A DNA stretch of 64,000 nucleotides from Bacillota bacterium (GCA_023393125.1 JAEWMQ010000024.1:1-64000), one strand, 5' to 3'; positions 1-8,230 are shown, numbered from the stretch's first letter. Notes: a model not told the origin generated them from the letters alone. Program-made: numbers and translations.

Positions 1-328
1 GAATAAAAGAGAAACTAGGATGGCTGAGTCCGGTGCAATACAGACTTAGCCTCTTGGCTGCATAAAAATAGCGAGGCAGCCAAAACTGTCTCGCTATTAA
101 AGTCTAACTTTTAGGGGTCACCTCAGAATCTAGCCTTATTTTTATGGCTAAAATGTGAATTTCTCTAATTGACTATATATAGATATGGGTATAATATTGT
201 ATAAACACAGAAATTGTGTGAGATAATGAAAATAAAAAACTAAAAATACACAGTAGTATCAATAATTTATTTGATAGTACTATAATGATCAAATCATAAA
301 TAAAAATGTGAGAGGAGAAGAAGTTATT
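1..328. other. Non-coding strip before the first gene
   Basis: No open frame with a ribosome site is visible. An imperfect hairpin lies at 67-98 (13-bp arms with one G-U pair, six-base loop) without a strong T-run. At 127-147 there is a 21-bp stretch identical to 57090-57110, the trailer of an accessory gene unit far downstream, with the match continuing through taaaat after one mismatch. The strip therefore probably carries the decayed end of another such unit. The remaining sequence up to the ribosome site at 313 is AT-rich, with a possible TATAAT at 191-196. I recognise no RNA family in it. Confidence 0.5.
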
Positions 329-580
329 ATGCTTGAATACAAATATGACACACAGTTTTTGATTGACGGAGAAAATCTTAATGAGGATGAAATAAACGAT
401 TATTTTACTAAAAATTTTAAAGGGGATTGTTTATTAGCGGTTGGGGACGAAGAATTGATTAAGATTCATTTTCATACGAATGAACCATGGGAAGTATTAG
501 AGTATTGTGCTACTTTAGGTGAAATATACGATATTGTTATAGAAGATATGGAGCGACAGTCAAAAGGATTAAGAGGATAA
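329..580 (+). CDS. Stand-alone FakA/DAK-phosphatase C-terminal-like small protein
   Basis: An 83-residue protein. The pattern GDCLLAVGDEELIKIHFHTN, followed by a tail like E-D-M-x-x-Q, matches the C-terminal domain of the fatty-acid kinase subunit FakA (YloV). In FakA the equivalent segment reads GDSLxVVGDDxxxKVHVHTNxP and ends near NMxxQ. The kinase (DAK2) domain is missing, so this cannot be a complete FakA. Small single-domain relatives are often annotated 'kinase to dihydroxyacetone kinase'. I chose the ATG at 329 because AGGAG at 313-317 sits 11 bases upstream; the GTG at 308 lies before that site. Its function is unknown, and binding of a partner or acyl ligand is only a guess. The closest gene downstream points the other way. 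Confidence 0.65.
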   Translation: MLEYKYDTQFLIDGENLNEDEINDYFTKNFKGDCLLAVGDEELIKIHFHTNEPWEVLEYCATLGEIYDIVIEDMERQSKGLRG

Positions 581-737
581 AAAAATGCATAGATATCGAT
601 TTATGTAGACAGAGATTTTACATATAAAGGGTTAGGCAAGAAAATGAAAATGGCATGATGTAACCTGGTTTCAAAAAGCCATAGCACCATGCCATGTATC
701 AATTAAGAATATTTCATGTAAGCATTTTATATATACG

Positions 738-783
738 AAATAACCAGTAATTGATGTGATATAGGATCAATTACTGGTTATTT
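738..783. terminator. Bidirectional hairpin terminator
   Basis: A perfect 18-bp inverted repeat (aaataaccagtaattgat and its complement) with a ten-base loop. It lies between the convergent small gene ending at 580 and the coat gene ending at 805, and could end transcripts from both sides. Confidence 0.8.
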
Positions 784-804
784 GTAAAAAGTTATGATAG
801 GGTG

Positions 805-1074
805 TTATTTTACTTGCTTATACTCACAAGCGTGTGTTTGTTTTGCATCAGCAATTTTTGCTTGTTCAGCTGCAGGTGTTGGATAAAAGCCAGCTGCGTG
901 CATTGTGTTAAATACATCGAATTGAATCTCATGTTCTTCTTTAAGAATATCCAAAAAAGTATTTCTAAGATTTGGATTTAGACATTCATTAGCGAAAGTA
1001 TTATAATGGTTTGTTTCTGATTTTTGAGCATCTAGTGCATCTGTTAGAAGCTCTTTATCTCCATAATTATTCAT
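805..1074 (-). CDS. CotF-family spore coat protein
   Basis: An 89-residue protein of the Coat_F type. It starts MNNYGDKELLTDALDAQKSE, then has a helix with NTFANECLNPNLRNTFLDIL and EEHEIQFDVF, the usual ferritin-like two-helix pattern of CotF proteins, and ends with a short tail rich in Ala, His and Lys. Members of this family sit in the coat of Bacillus and clostridial spores. The ribosome site is AAGGAG a few bases before the ATG. It lies 11 bp downstream of a second small helical protein (1086-1271) and is probably co-transcribed with it. The strong hairpin at 738-783 would end the transcript. Confidence 0.8.
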   Translation of the reverse strand: MNNYGDKELLTDALDAQKSETNHYNTFANECLNPNLRNTFLDILKEEHEIQFDVFNTMHAAGFYPTPAAEQAKIADAKQTHACEYKQVK

Positions 1075-1085
1075 AGGTGGCTCCT

Positions 1086-1271
1086 TTATTGTAGGTATTC
1101 GTATATAGAGTTAAAATGTTGTTGATGTTTATTAGAAATATCAGTGAATTTTGTTTTGAGTTCAGCATTAGTTGTAGAATCTGCTAATAATTGAAACTTT
1201 TTTACTAAGTGAGATTCTCCTGCTAATAACTCATTAATTGCAGATAGTTCCTTTGCGGTTAATTGTGCCAT
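1086..1271 (-). CDS. Small helical spore-coat-associated protein
   Basis: A 61-residue protein beginning MAQLTAKELSAINELLAGES and ending in KHQQHFNSIYEYLQ. The two predicted helices, with Glu and His spaced as in half a ferritin-like bundle, resemble the short CotF-partner proteins that precede CotF in many clostridia. A GGAGGGGCC ribosome site lies just upstream on the minus strand. The 11-bp gap to the CotF gene suggests one operon, probably expressed in sporulation. The spore role is inferred from family and neighbour only. Confidence 0.65.
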   Translation of the reverse strand: MAQLTAKELSAINELLAGESHLVKKFQLLADSTTNAELKTKFTDISNKHQQHFNSIYEYLQ

Positions 1272-1622
1272 TATGGCCCCTCCTTTATGTCATTAATGAT
1301 GTTAATATGTGAAGAACCTTAAAAAAATATTCATCAATAATAAAAATAAGTTTTGAAATGTAAAACCTTTAAATAAATAGATAGTTAAACGTTTAGCGCT
1401 GATAAGGTGGGATAGTAGATAGTTGATATCAAAGATTAACGAATAACGAAAGATTGAGAGAAGTAACCTAGCTAAATGCTAGGTTATTTTGGTGTGTAAA
1501 AAAGTAGGTTTGTTTAAGTGAATTTTTTATTATTTGCAAGGCATAATAATAATGTTGAATTTTTAATGTTCATCCCTTTTTTGATGTTATTAAAATATAT
1601 AAAAGTAGATAGGAGTATAAAA
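1272..1622. other. Intergenic region with an orphan terminator-like hairpin
   Basis: This is the gap between divergent genes and should hold both promoters. At 1464-1490 a 9-bp stem (taacctagc / gctaggtta) is followed by TTTT, oriented to stop plus-strand transcription. No plus-strand gene lies before it, so it may be an attenuator in the leader of the next gene or the end of a short RNA. No known leader family is recognised. Confidence 0.4.
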
Positions 1623-2867
1623 GTGAATCCTTTTTTAGAAAAACCTATGAAGTTAACAGACTCGTTTAAAGACTGGAAGGGTATTTATCCTAAACCTTAT
1701 AACAAAAATGAGGTAGATCCATACACTAAAACGCGTATTATATTAATGAATGGTACAGAATATGAAGCTGTATGGTTTTCACATCAATTTTCACGTCATT
1801 GTCCAGATAATGATTTGCGTAGGGCAATAGCTGTTACAAGGAGACTAGAGCAACAACAACAGAAAGCGATATCTGTATTAAAGCCAGCAGATGAAAGTAT
1901 ACTTGAAACAACAATTAGTTATGAGCAGCTAGCAGTAGACTTAACCTCTGAATTAGCTAAGAGAGAACCAAACAAAGATGTAAAAATGGCACTTGACTTT
2001 GCACTATTAGAAGATTTTGATCATCTATATAGATATTCTGATTTATTAGAGATGGAGCAGGGCATACATGCAGAACATTTAGTAGGACATTATGCTGAGA
2101 TTATGCCAGGTAGGCCAACTATTTCAGAACATCGTTTTCCCGCTGATAATATAAAAAAGTATGTAGATTTTACAACAGCTGATCCAATTACAAAGCTTAA
2201 TGTTGCTATTATTACTGCTGCGGAACAACAAACAATGAATTACTATATGAATATAGCTGGATTTTATCAATCTGATATAGGAAGAAGCTTATATCAAGAA
2301 ATAGGACTTATTGAGGAGCAACACGTCACTCAATATGGTGCTTTATTAGATACAAGATTAACTTGGCTTGAAAATTTATTAAACCATGAATATACAGAGT
2401 GTTATTTGTACTATTCTTGTTATGAAGATGAAACAGATCCTCATATTAAACAAATCTGGGAACAACATTTTTATGAGGAGATTGCTCATCTTCATCAAGC
2501 AGCAGATTTATTGAAACAATATGAAAAGAAAGAATGGCAACAAGTTATTCCAGATGGATGTTTTCCTAGATTATTAACATTGGGTTCTAATAAGGAGTAT
2601 GTAAGAGAGATTATTAAATCAAGCGTACAGTTAACTTCTATTAAAGAAGATTATATGGATATTAGTAAAGTGAGCCAAGATGCAGATTTCTTTAAATTCC
2701 AAGAAACGCTTAATCATGATGTAGAGGCAGTACCTAGCCATAAGGTTATTGTAGATAAGATAAGCAAAGATAAAATAGATTATAGATACGAGATAGAAGA
2801 GCATCCTATTCAAGAGTTAAGAGATAGAGCAAGTGATAATACGTCCATAGGAAGAAAGCCTATTTAG
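1623..2867 (+). CDS. Large ferritin-like protein, function unknown
   Basis: A protein of 414 residues from the GTG at 1623, which has AGGAG at 1611-1615. The longer frame from 1518 starts with a hydrophobic stretch lacking a ribosome site, so I reject it. The central part has repeated Glu/His pairs of the ferritin-like type, for example LEDFDHLYRYSDLLEMEQG, AAEQQTMNYYMNIAG, IGLIEEQHVTQYG and HFYEEIAHLHQAAD, suggesting two ferritin-like four-helix bundles that could bind metals. There is no signal peptide. It stands apart from the coat genes but is divergent to them, and its C-terminal tail is polar. A spore or oxidative-stress role is possible but unproven. Confidence 0.6.
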   Translation: MNPFLEKPMKLTDSFKDWKGIYPKPYNKNEVDPYTKTRIILMNGTEYEAVWFSHQFSRHCPDNDLRRAIAVTRRLEQQQQKAISVLKPADESILETTISYEQLAVDLTSELAKREPNKDVKMALDFALLEDFDHLYRYSDLLEMEQGIHAEHLVGHYAEIMPGRPTISEHRFPADNIKKYVDFTTADPITKLNVAIITAAEQQTMNYYMNIAGFYQSDIGRSLYQEIGLIEEQHVTQYGALLDTRLTWLENLLNHEYTECYLYYSCYEDETDPHIKQIWEQHFYEEIAHLHQAADLLKQYEKKEWQQVIPDGCFPRLLTLGSNKEYVREIIKSSVQLTSIKEDYMDISKVSQDADFFKFQETLNHDVEAVPSHKVIVDKISKDKIDYRYEIEEHPIQELRDRASDNTSIGRKPI

Positions 2868-2910
2868 TCTAAGAAGAGTTCAATCATTTCATTATATTAG
2901 AGTCATACAA

Positions 2911-2954
2911 ATAGTTGGACTTAGCTTACTGCTGCTAAGTCCAACTATGTTTTT
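2911..2954 (+). terminator. Rho-independent terminator
   Basis: A 15-bp stem (atagttggacttagc and complement) with an 8-base loop, followed by gTTTTT. It ends the ferritin-like gene. Confidence 0.85.
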
Positions 2955-2981
2955 AGGTTTATTAAAAGTTATATTTAAAGA

Positions 2982-4097
2982 TTAAAGTGTATCTTGAAGT
3001 ATGCGACGTGGAATTTTAAAATGAATGCGATCCTCGATATCTGCCACTTCTTTTTCATTTTTAGGAGCCATAAACATGCAGGTATACCCATCATTACCGG
3101 CACGGCCTGTACGGCCAATACGGTGGATATAGGCTTCGGGTGACTCTGGAACATCATAGTTATAAATATGTGTAACACCAGAAATATCAAGACCACGAGC
3201 TGCTACATCTGTTGCAATAAGGTATTGGATATCGCCTTGTTTAAAGTTTTTCATTATGCGTTCTCTTTTAGATTGTAAAATATCGCTATGAAGTCTTACA
3301 CAGTTATATTTTTTATCTTTCATAGCTTCATAAAGTGCTTCAACACGGCGTTTAGTACGACAGAAGATAATGGCCATATAAGGATTATCTTCACCTAATA
3401 CTTGAAAAAGTGCGGCTTGTTTATGTCGATCAGTAGTTTCAACAATTTCTTGATGAATGGCTTCTATCGTTATTTGTTTTTTAGCAATGGTAATTGCTAC
3501 GGGTGAAGAAGTATAGCGATAAGCTAGTTTTTTTACTGGGGCATCCATAGTAGCTGAAAAACATAAGGTTTGGCGTTTTTTAGGAAGCTGCTTTGTAATG
3601 CTTTCTACATCATTTTTAAAACCCATTAAAAGCATTTGGTCAGCTTCATCTAATACAAAAGTAGAAGCTTTACTTAAATCAATGCTTTTTTTTCCGATAT
3701 GATCTAGTAAACGCCCGGGAGTAGCAATAACTAGGTGTACGGGTTTTTTGAGCTTCTTAAGCTGAGCTGCGGTATCCTGTCCACCATAAATGGGCAAAAT
3801 GCCGATAGCTTTAGCTTCTGCTAATTTCTTAGCTTCTTGGGTAATTTGAATAGCTAACTCTCTTGTAGGAGATAAAACAAGGGCTTGGATATGTGTGTGT
3901 TTAGAAGAAAGCTTTTCAAAAATGGGAAGTAAAAAAGCTAATGTTTTACCAGTACCTGTTTGAGCCTGTGCAATTACATCTTTACCGGATAAAATAAGTG
4001 GGATGCTTTGTTCTTGAACAGGGGTTGGTGTTTTAATACCTAATTTTTTTAAATGATTTATCATTTCAGGGGAAACCCCTAGTATTTTAAAATTCAT
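2982..4097 (-). CDS. DEAD-box RNA helicase
   Basis: A 371-residue ATP-dependent RNA helicase with the complete motif set in order: Q motif near PTPVQEQSIP, AQTGTGKT (I), PTRELAIQ (Ia), TPGR (Ib), DEAD in VLDEADQML (II), SAT (III), IIFCRTKRR (IV), ATDVAARGLDI (V) and HRIGRTGRAG (VI). The protein ends shortly after motif VI. It lacks the C-terminal RNA-binding extension of DbpA and the long basic tail of CshA, so it is a minimal-core helicase. Members unwind structured RNA in ribosome assembly or mRNA decay, mostly under cold or stress. It is a single gene and its terminator is not obvious. The exact orthologue is uncertain. Confidence 0.9.
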   Translation of the reverse strand: MNFKILGVSPEMINHLKKLGIKTPTPVQEQSIPLILSGKDVIAQAQTGTGKTLAFLLPIFEKLSSKHTHIQALVLSPTRELAIQITQEAKKLAEAKAIGILPIYGGQDTAAQLKKLKKPVHLVIATPGRLLDHIGKKSIDLSKASTFVLDEADQMLLMGFKNDVESITKQLPKKRQTLCFSATMDAPVKKLAYRYTSSPVAITIAKKQITIEAIHQEIVETTDRHKQAALFQVLGEDNPYMAIIFCRTKRRVEALYEAMKDKKYNCVRLHSDILQSKRERIMKNFKQGDIQYLIATDVAARGLDISGVTHIYNYDVPESPEAYIHRIGRTGRAGNDGYTCMFMAPKNEKEVADIEDRIHFKIPRRILQDTL

Positions 4098-4214
4098 AGT
4101 TATGACCTTTCATCTCAGTTTTATACTATGTAACATCATAACATGTTTTTATAGATAGGGACAAGGCGCTAGATAAAGAAATTGTTTTATAGAAAGCATG
4201 TCTTATATAATAGG

Positions 4215-4250
4215 TTAGAAATGAGAAGTATGATGACTTCTCATTTCTAA
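4215..4250 (-). terminator. Hairpin after superoxide dismutase gene
   Basis: A perfect 15-bp stem (ttagaaatgagaagt and complement) with a six-base loop lies just beyond the stop codon of the minus-strand dismutase gene. There is no good U-run, so it may protect the mRNA end or act as a weak terminator. Confidence 0.55.
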
Positions 4251-4268
4251 CCATGATAACGTATGAAC

Positions 4269-5174
4269 TTATCGTGAGGTACGATTTGAAGGAGGTAAAC
4301 TAGCTAAGGCTGCATCATAACGGTCACCTACACGATCCCAATTAATAACATTAAAGTAGTTATCAATATAATTACCACGTTTATTTTGATGTTTAAGGTA
4401 ATAAGCATGTTCCCAGACATCAATCGGTAAAATAGGAATGCCACGTAGCGGAATAGGGGTAGTTTGATTACCTGTAGTGACAATTTGTAATCTGCCATAA
4501 GGATTTAAAATAAGCCAAGCATAGCCAGATCCAAATACACTTAAAGCGGCTAATGTAAGGGCAGCTTTAAAATTATCAAAAGTACTGAACTGATTTTCAA
4601 TGGCTGCTTTTAACTGGCCTGTTGGCATAGAGTTTGTAGGTGGACCAATAAGTTTCCAAGTAAGAGAATGATTATAGTGGCCACCAGCATTATTAATGAC
4701 CTGTGTTTGAATATCACTAGGTAGACGATCAGAAAAAAGCAAAAGCTCTTCTAAGGTATAATCGTAAAATTCAGGGTAACGTGACAAGGCGTTATTGAGG
4801 TTATTAACATAGGTGCGATGATGCCCATCATGATGAACGCGCATTGTTGCTTCGTCAATATAGGGTTCTAAAGCATTATAATTATATTCTAATGGTGGTA
4901 ATTCAAAAGGCCCCGTGGAAGCAGGAATATCAGTAGCACTATCTGCTTGATAAAGTGAATTAAGCATAGCTAATTCACTAGAACTAATCATAGGTACTTT
5001 ACTTTCAGCAGCCCTGGGTTTAGTCATTGTTGGCGTGTTAACATTGCGCTGCACATAAGTAGGCGTACGAAGTAATGCCTTTTGCTGAGAAGCATATTTA
5101 TAAGCAGCAGCTACTTTTTTCTGATGCGCAGTAGTTGCTGTAGAAAGTAGAAATAGACTCATAAGATTATTCAT
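4269..5174 (-). CDS. Superoxide dismutase (Mn-type) with N-terminal extension
   Basis: A 301-residue protein whose residues 89-285 form an Fe/Mn superoxide dismutase (2 superoxide + 2 H+ to H2O2 + O2). By alignment with E. coli SodA the metal ligands are His114 (MRVHHDGHH), His169 (AGGHYNHSLTW), and Asp252 and His256 (DVWEHAYYL). Gln237 in GNQTTP is the outer-sphere glutamine placed as in Mn enzymes. The first 88 residues are extra. They start with a weakly hydrophobic MNNLMSLFLLSTATTA, continue as a basic, Ala/Thr-rich stretch, and lack a clear signal peptide or lipobox. Typical enzymes have about 200 residues. Targeting to the spore or surface is a guess. It is a single gene; see the palindrome upstream. 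Confidence 0.9.
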   Translation of the reverse strand: MNNLMSLFLLSTATTAHQKKVAAAYKYASQQKALLRTPTYVQRNVNTPTMTKPRAAESKVPMISSSELAMLNSLYQADSATDIPASTGPFELPPLEYNYNALEPYIDEATMRVHHDGHHRTYVNNLNNALSRYPEFYDYTLEELLLFSDRLPSDIQTQVINNAGGHYNHSLTWKLIGPPTNSMPTGQLKAAIENQFSTFDNFKAALTLAALSVFGSGYAWLILNPYGRLQIVTTGNQTTPIPLRGIPILPIDVWEHAYYLKHQNKRGNYIDNYFNVINWDRVGDRYDAALASLPPSNRTSR

Positions 5175-5190
5175 AATAAGACATCCTTTA

Positions 5191-5208
5191 AATGTAATAT
5201 TTTACATT
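5191..5208 (-). promoter_or_regulatory. Palindrome upstream of the dismutase gene
   Basis: A perfect 7-4-7 inverted repeat (aatgtaa tatt ttacatt) lies 17 bp before the start codon of the dismutase, just downstream of an AT-rich TATAAT-like stretch. Its position suits a repressor operator. The sequence is not a clear PerR or Fur box. Confidence 0.4.
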
Positions 5209-5242
5209 ACTATAATATTATGGTGGAAATATTTTGGGTACT

Positions 5243-5300
5243 AAAAAAGCGATTAAAACTTAAAACATAGAAAACTGTTTTAAATTTTAATCGCTTTTTA
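5243..5300 (-). terminator. Terminator of the minus-strand gene at 5311
   Basis: A long inverted repeat with outer arms aaaagcgattaaaa and its complement, plus a nested AT-rich inner stem, flanked by A/T runs on both sides. It ends the secreted-protein gene and may also screen the dismutase promoter. Confidence 0.75.
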
Positions 5301-5310
5301 AATCAATAGA

Positions 5311-6381
5311 TTAAGAGGTAATAGCATGAGCAGCTAAATCCACAATGTAATTAATTTTTTCTGCTGTTATGTATTTATAGATGGTAACAGTATAAGTATG
5401 TGTTTGATCTAAGAGATGATCTGAATAAACAGTATAAGTGATGGATTCTGAAGATCCCATTTGAACGATTGTAATAGGGGAAAAATGGACATCATCTTTT
5501 AAATCATAAGTATCTCTGTAGTTTTCATAAAGCGCCCTCATAATCATTACATCTAAGGATTTGTTAATATCAATAGATGTATTAGAGGCACTAGGATTGT
5601 AAGTAGGCCACAAACATTTATAAATCAGATTTTTATGATTAAAAGTTAATCTAAGTCCATTATTTTCAGTGGTTACTTTTAGAGGATAAGTTGTTAAACT
5701 GCTAGAAGTTGGCACCTCATCTAGAAGATCTAGATTTCTATAAGTTATTTCTAACGGAGGTAAAGACCCAATGATCTTGTTTAATCCTGCTAAAATATCT
5801 TTTTTATAAGCAGGGCTTGCAAAGCTTAAATACTGCTTGGATTTAATGGCTGTTTGAATAAGTAGTTGATTATCTTCTTTGAGAAATGGTGTAAAAATAG
5901 TTTCTAAATCGATGTAATCGGTAGCTAAAGTTGTATGAGAGTTGTAAGAATCTGTTGATGTTGAATAGGGTAAAAGAGAAGTTAATTCCAATTGTTTTAA
6001 ATCAGTAGATAAAGTATAAGGATAATCAGCTAATGTTAAATAGCTAATAGGTACATAAAGTACATTGTTAACCATAAAGGGTGCTATATTAAGTGTTTGC
6101 TGATTTTGATTAACTTTTACTGTTTTATTTTTAACTGTAAATTCTAGAGTTGTTTTTTGAAGTGACCAGAGGTAAGTATTGTCACTGTTTTGGATATAAC
6201 TAGAATAGGTCATATCAGCTAAATCATTTAAGGATAAAAAAAGATTTTTTTGAGAGATGATAGGTGTATAAGTAGGTTCGTAAGTAAGACCATTGAGTAT
6301 AAGTTTATAGGAGGATTTTGCCTGAAGAGGCATAACAAGCATCATAAGAAGTAGTAGAAAACTAATGAGTTTGTTTTTCAT
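5311..6381 (-). CDS. Secreted protein with copper-amine-oxidase N-terminal-like domain
   Basis: A 356-residue protein. Residues 1-21 (MKNKLISFLLLLMMLVMPLQA) form a signal peptide. Residues of about 30-135 resemble the Cu_amine_oxidN1 'stalk' domain common in clostridial surface proteins: paired beta strands with LFLSLNDLADM, LEFTVKNKTVKVNQNQQTL and the hallmark VNNVLYVPISYLTLADY. The remaining 220 residues are not recognised and show no catalytic signature. The protein is exported and probably cell-envelope-associated. The name of the domain does not imply oxidase activity. It appears to be monocistronic. Confidence 0.65.
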   Translation of the reverse strand: MKNKLISFLLLLMMLVMPLQAKSSYKLILNGLTYEPTYTPIISQKNLFLSLNDLADMTYSSYIQNSDNTYLWSLQKTTLEFTVKNKTVKVNQNQQTLNIAPFMVNNVLYVPISYLTLADYPYTLSTDLKQLELTSLLPYSTSTDSYNSHTTLATDYIDLETIFTPFLKEDNQLLIQTAIKSKQYLSFASPAYKKDILAGLNKIIGSLPPLEITYRNLDLLDEVPTSSSLTTYPLKVTTENNGLRLTFNHKNLIYKCLWPTYNPSASNTSIDINKSLDVMIMRALYENYRDTYDLKDDVHFSPITIVQMGSSESITYTVYSDHLLDQTHTYTVTIYKYITAEKINYIVDLAAHAITS

Positions 6382-6498
6382 AATATACCACCTTTCTAAG
6401 GTCTAATATATCATAAATGTTAAAAATAATAAACAAATAGAAATAATAATTAATATAAACTTAATAATTTTAAAATACATATTTAATGATATGACAAA

Positions 6499-6537
6499 GA
6501 GCTTGGTATTAGTCTAAAAAAAGACAATACCAAGCTC
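6499..6537 (-). terminator. Hairpin terminator after tyrA
   Basis: A 12-bp perfect stem (gagcttggtatt and complement) with a 15-base loop. It lies in the 230-bp gap downstream of the prephenate dehydrogenase gene; the U-run on the minus strand is short (CTCTTT). Confidence 0.6.
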
Positions 6538-6612
6538 CTTATACGAAAAGCTTACTTAACAAGAGCTACTCACGCATTCAGGATGATTAAGCATAACTAC
6601 TTCCTAAGTTAT

Positions 6613-7713
6613 TTAATAATAAAGTGTGTAATGATGCTGAGAAAGTATTTCTGCTGCTAACAATAGGTCGGTTTTATTACCAAATAAAATCTTGATAACA
6701 CCAACATCAAATTCACGATCACTCATGACACTAAGATTTTTAATATTAATATGATGGTCACTAAGCAAGGTTGCAGTTTTTGCAATAATACCAGGTTCAT
6801 CTTTGGCATCAATATGAAGTGCAAATTGTTTAGATAAACCCGTAGAAGCCCCTTCACCAAAGGTGTTACGATAAAGTCTAGCAGTATTAAAAAAGCTATA
6901 AAGTTCTCTTTCTGAATCCTTTTCAAGACAGTCTAAGAATTTTTGCAGAATAGATAAATAATTATGAAAAACTCTTTGGAGCTGCATTTTATTGGTTAAA
7001 CAAATGCTTGTCCAAATATCAGGATTAGAAGAAGCAATACGTGTTAAATCTTTAAAACCACCGGCAGCTAGTGTATGAAGATAAGAAGCTTCTCCATCAT
7101 TTTCTTTTACTAAATGAACTAAGCTACTTGCAATAATATGAGGTAAGTGGCTAACATTAGCTGTCACATAATCATGGTAAGTAGCAGAAAGAACTAAAGG
7201 AATACCACCCATACGTTCTATAAGCTTTTGTAAAATAAATAAGATGAAGTCAGGCGTATCTCCAAGTGGTGTAAGCATATAATAAGCATTTTCAAAAAGA
7301 TGAGCACTAGAAGCACTATAGCCAAACTTTTCTGATCCTGTCATAGGGTGGCCACCTACATAATAAATACGCTTATTATTTGTGCTTATGATTGGTTCTA
7401 ATTCTTGCATAATATGATATTTTGTACTCCCCACATCAGTTAATATACAGTCATTAGGCAGATGAGGTAGTAGCTTTGTTACTGCAGTTTTAATACTAGT
7501 AACAGGTGTACAAATAAATACAACAGAGCAATTAGAAAAGCTAGAATCAAGATTAGTAGCCATAAAATCAATGATACCTTCATCATAAGCAGCCTGTAAG
7601 TCATTAGAATTGGTATCATACCCTATAATATAACTATTTTGAACGTGGAAATTTTTAATAGCTTTGGTTATGGACCCACCAATAAGACCTAGGCCAATAA
7701 TGCCTATATGCAT
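6613..7713 (-). CDS. tyrA: Prephenate dehydrogenase
   Basis: A 366-residue TyrA that oxidatively decarboxylates prephenate to 4-hydroxyphenylpyruvate with NAD in tyrosine synthesis. The N-terminal Rossmann fold is shown by IGIIGLGLIGGSI (residues 3-15). It is followed by FICTPV, TDVGSTK and the active-site region GGHPMTGSEKFGYSAS. A C-terminal ACT domain (about 293-360, FALHIDAKDEPGIIAKTATL and HINIKNLSVM) would bind tyrosine for feedback control. The length is normal for the TyrA-ACT form. The start codon overlaps the end of the truncated DAHP synthase frame by 10 bases, so translation may be coupled to that remnant. Confidence 0.95.
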   Translation of the reverse strand: MHIGIIGLGLIGGSITKAIKNFHVQNSYIIGYDTNSNDLQAAYDEGIIDFMATNLDSSFSNCSVVFICTPVTSIKTAVTKLLPHLPNDCILTDVGSTKYHIMQELEPIISTNNKRIYYVGGHPMTGSEKFGYSASSAHLFENAYYMLTPLGDTPDFILFILQKLIERMGGIPLVLSATYHDYVTANVSHLPHIIASSLVHLVKENDGEASYLHTLAAGGFKDLTRIASSNPDIWTSICLTNKMQLQRVFHNYLSILQKFLDCLEKDSERELYSFFNTARLYRNTFGEGASTGLSKQFALHIDAKDEPGIIAKTATLLSDHHINIKNLSVMSDREFDVGVIKILFGNKTDLLLAAEILSQHHYTLYY

Positions 7714-8012
7714 GATAATGTCCTACTAGATGCTGTAGCAATAATAGTGCTAATATAGTTATGTTTGCCTGCCGCATGACTAGGGTCCACAATGATGGGC
7801 AGATGACGCTTAGATTTAATCACAGGAATAGTACTAATGTCTAGTGTATTACGAGTTGCAGTTTCATATGTACGAACACCACGTTCACAGAGAATAACTT
7901 TTTCATTGCCTTCACTTACCATATATTTAGCAGCATTAAGCCATTCATCAATTTGGAATTTAATGTATTGAATATCATTAGGGGTAGTCCCTTGTTTCAT
8001 TTCAATAATCAT
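7704..8012 (-). pseudogene. aroF: Collapsed DAHP synthase (aroF) remnant
   Basis: An open frame of about 102 residues. The first 20 (MIIEMKQGTTPNDIQYIKFQ) match the N-terminal ferredoxin-like domain of type I-beta DAHP synthase. The frame then jumps into the barrel region AAKYMVSEGNEKVILCERGV, continues through RTYETATRN and IVDPSHAAGK, and stops before the final catalytic segment. A full enzyme has about 340 residues, so roughly 200 internal residues and the C-terminus are gone while the frame has stayed open. It cannot make DAHP. The start is chosen at ATG 8012 because AGGAGG lies just upstream. It sits where aroF would normally precede tyrA, and its end overlaps tyrA, so it may survive as a leader for coupled translation. 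Confidence 0.8.
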
Positions 8013-8200
8013 CACAAAGCCTCCTAATTCTTTATAGAAATTAAACAATTAATTTTAAAATGAAATAATAATTCATTTATTTAAGATATTATATATTCTT
8101 TTCTAAAAAATGTATAGTTTAACTTAAAAGAGTGTAAGGATAGCCAAAGTAAAATAGACCTAAAATAGACTGCTTTTACTAAGTTATTATAAGTGAATAA

Positions 8201-8230
8201 AAGGGATTGCTCATAAAAGAGCAATCCCTT
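8201..8230 (-). terminator. Terminator after PPi-phosphofructokinase
   Basis: A 12-bp stem (aagggattgctc and complement) with a six-base loop, followed on the minus strand by TTTTAT. It lies 14 bp beyond the stop codon. Confidence 0.8.

Noticed and set aside
1518..1622. Upstream 35-codon extension of the ferritin-like gene
   Set aside because: No ribosome site, AT-rich hydrophobic text, and a good AGGAG sits inside it ahead of GTG 1623.
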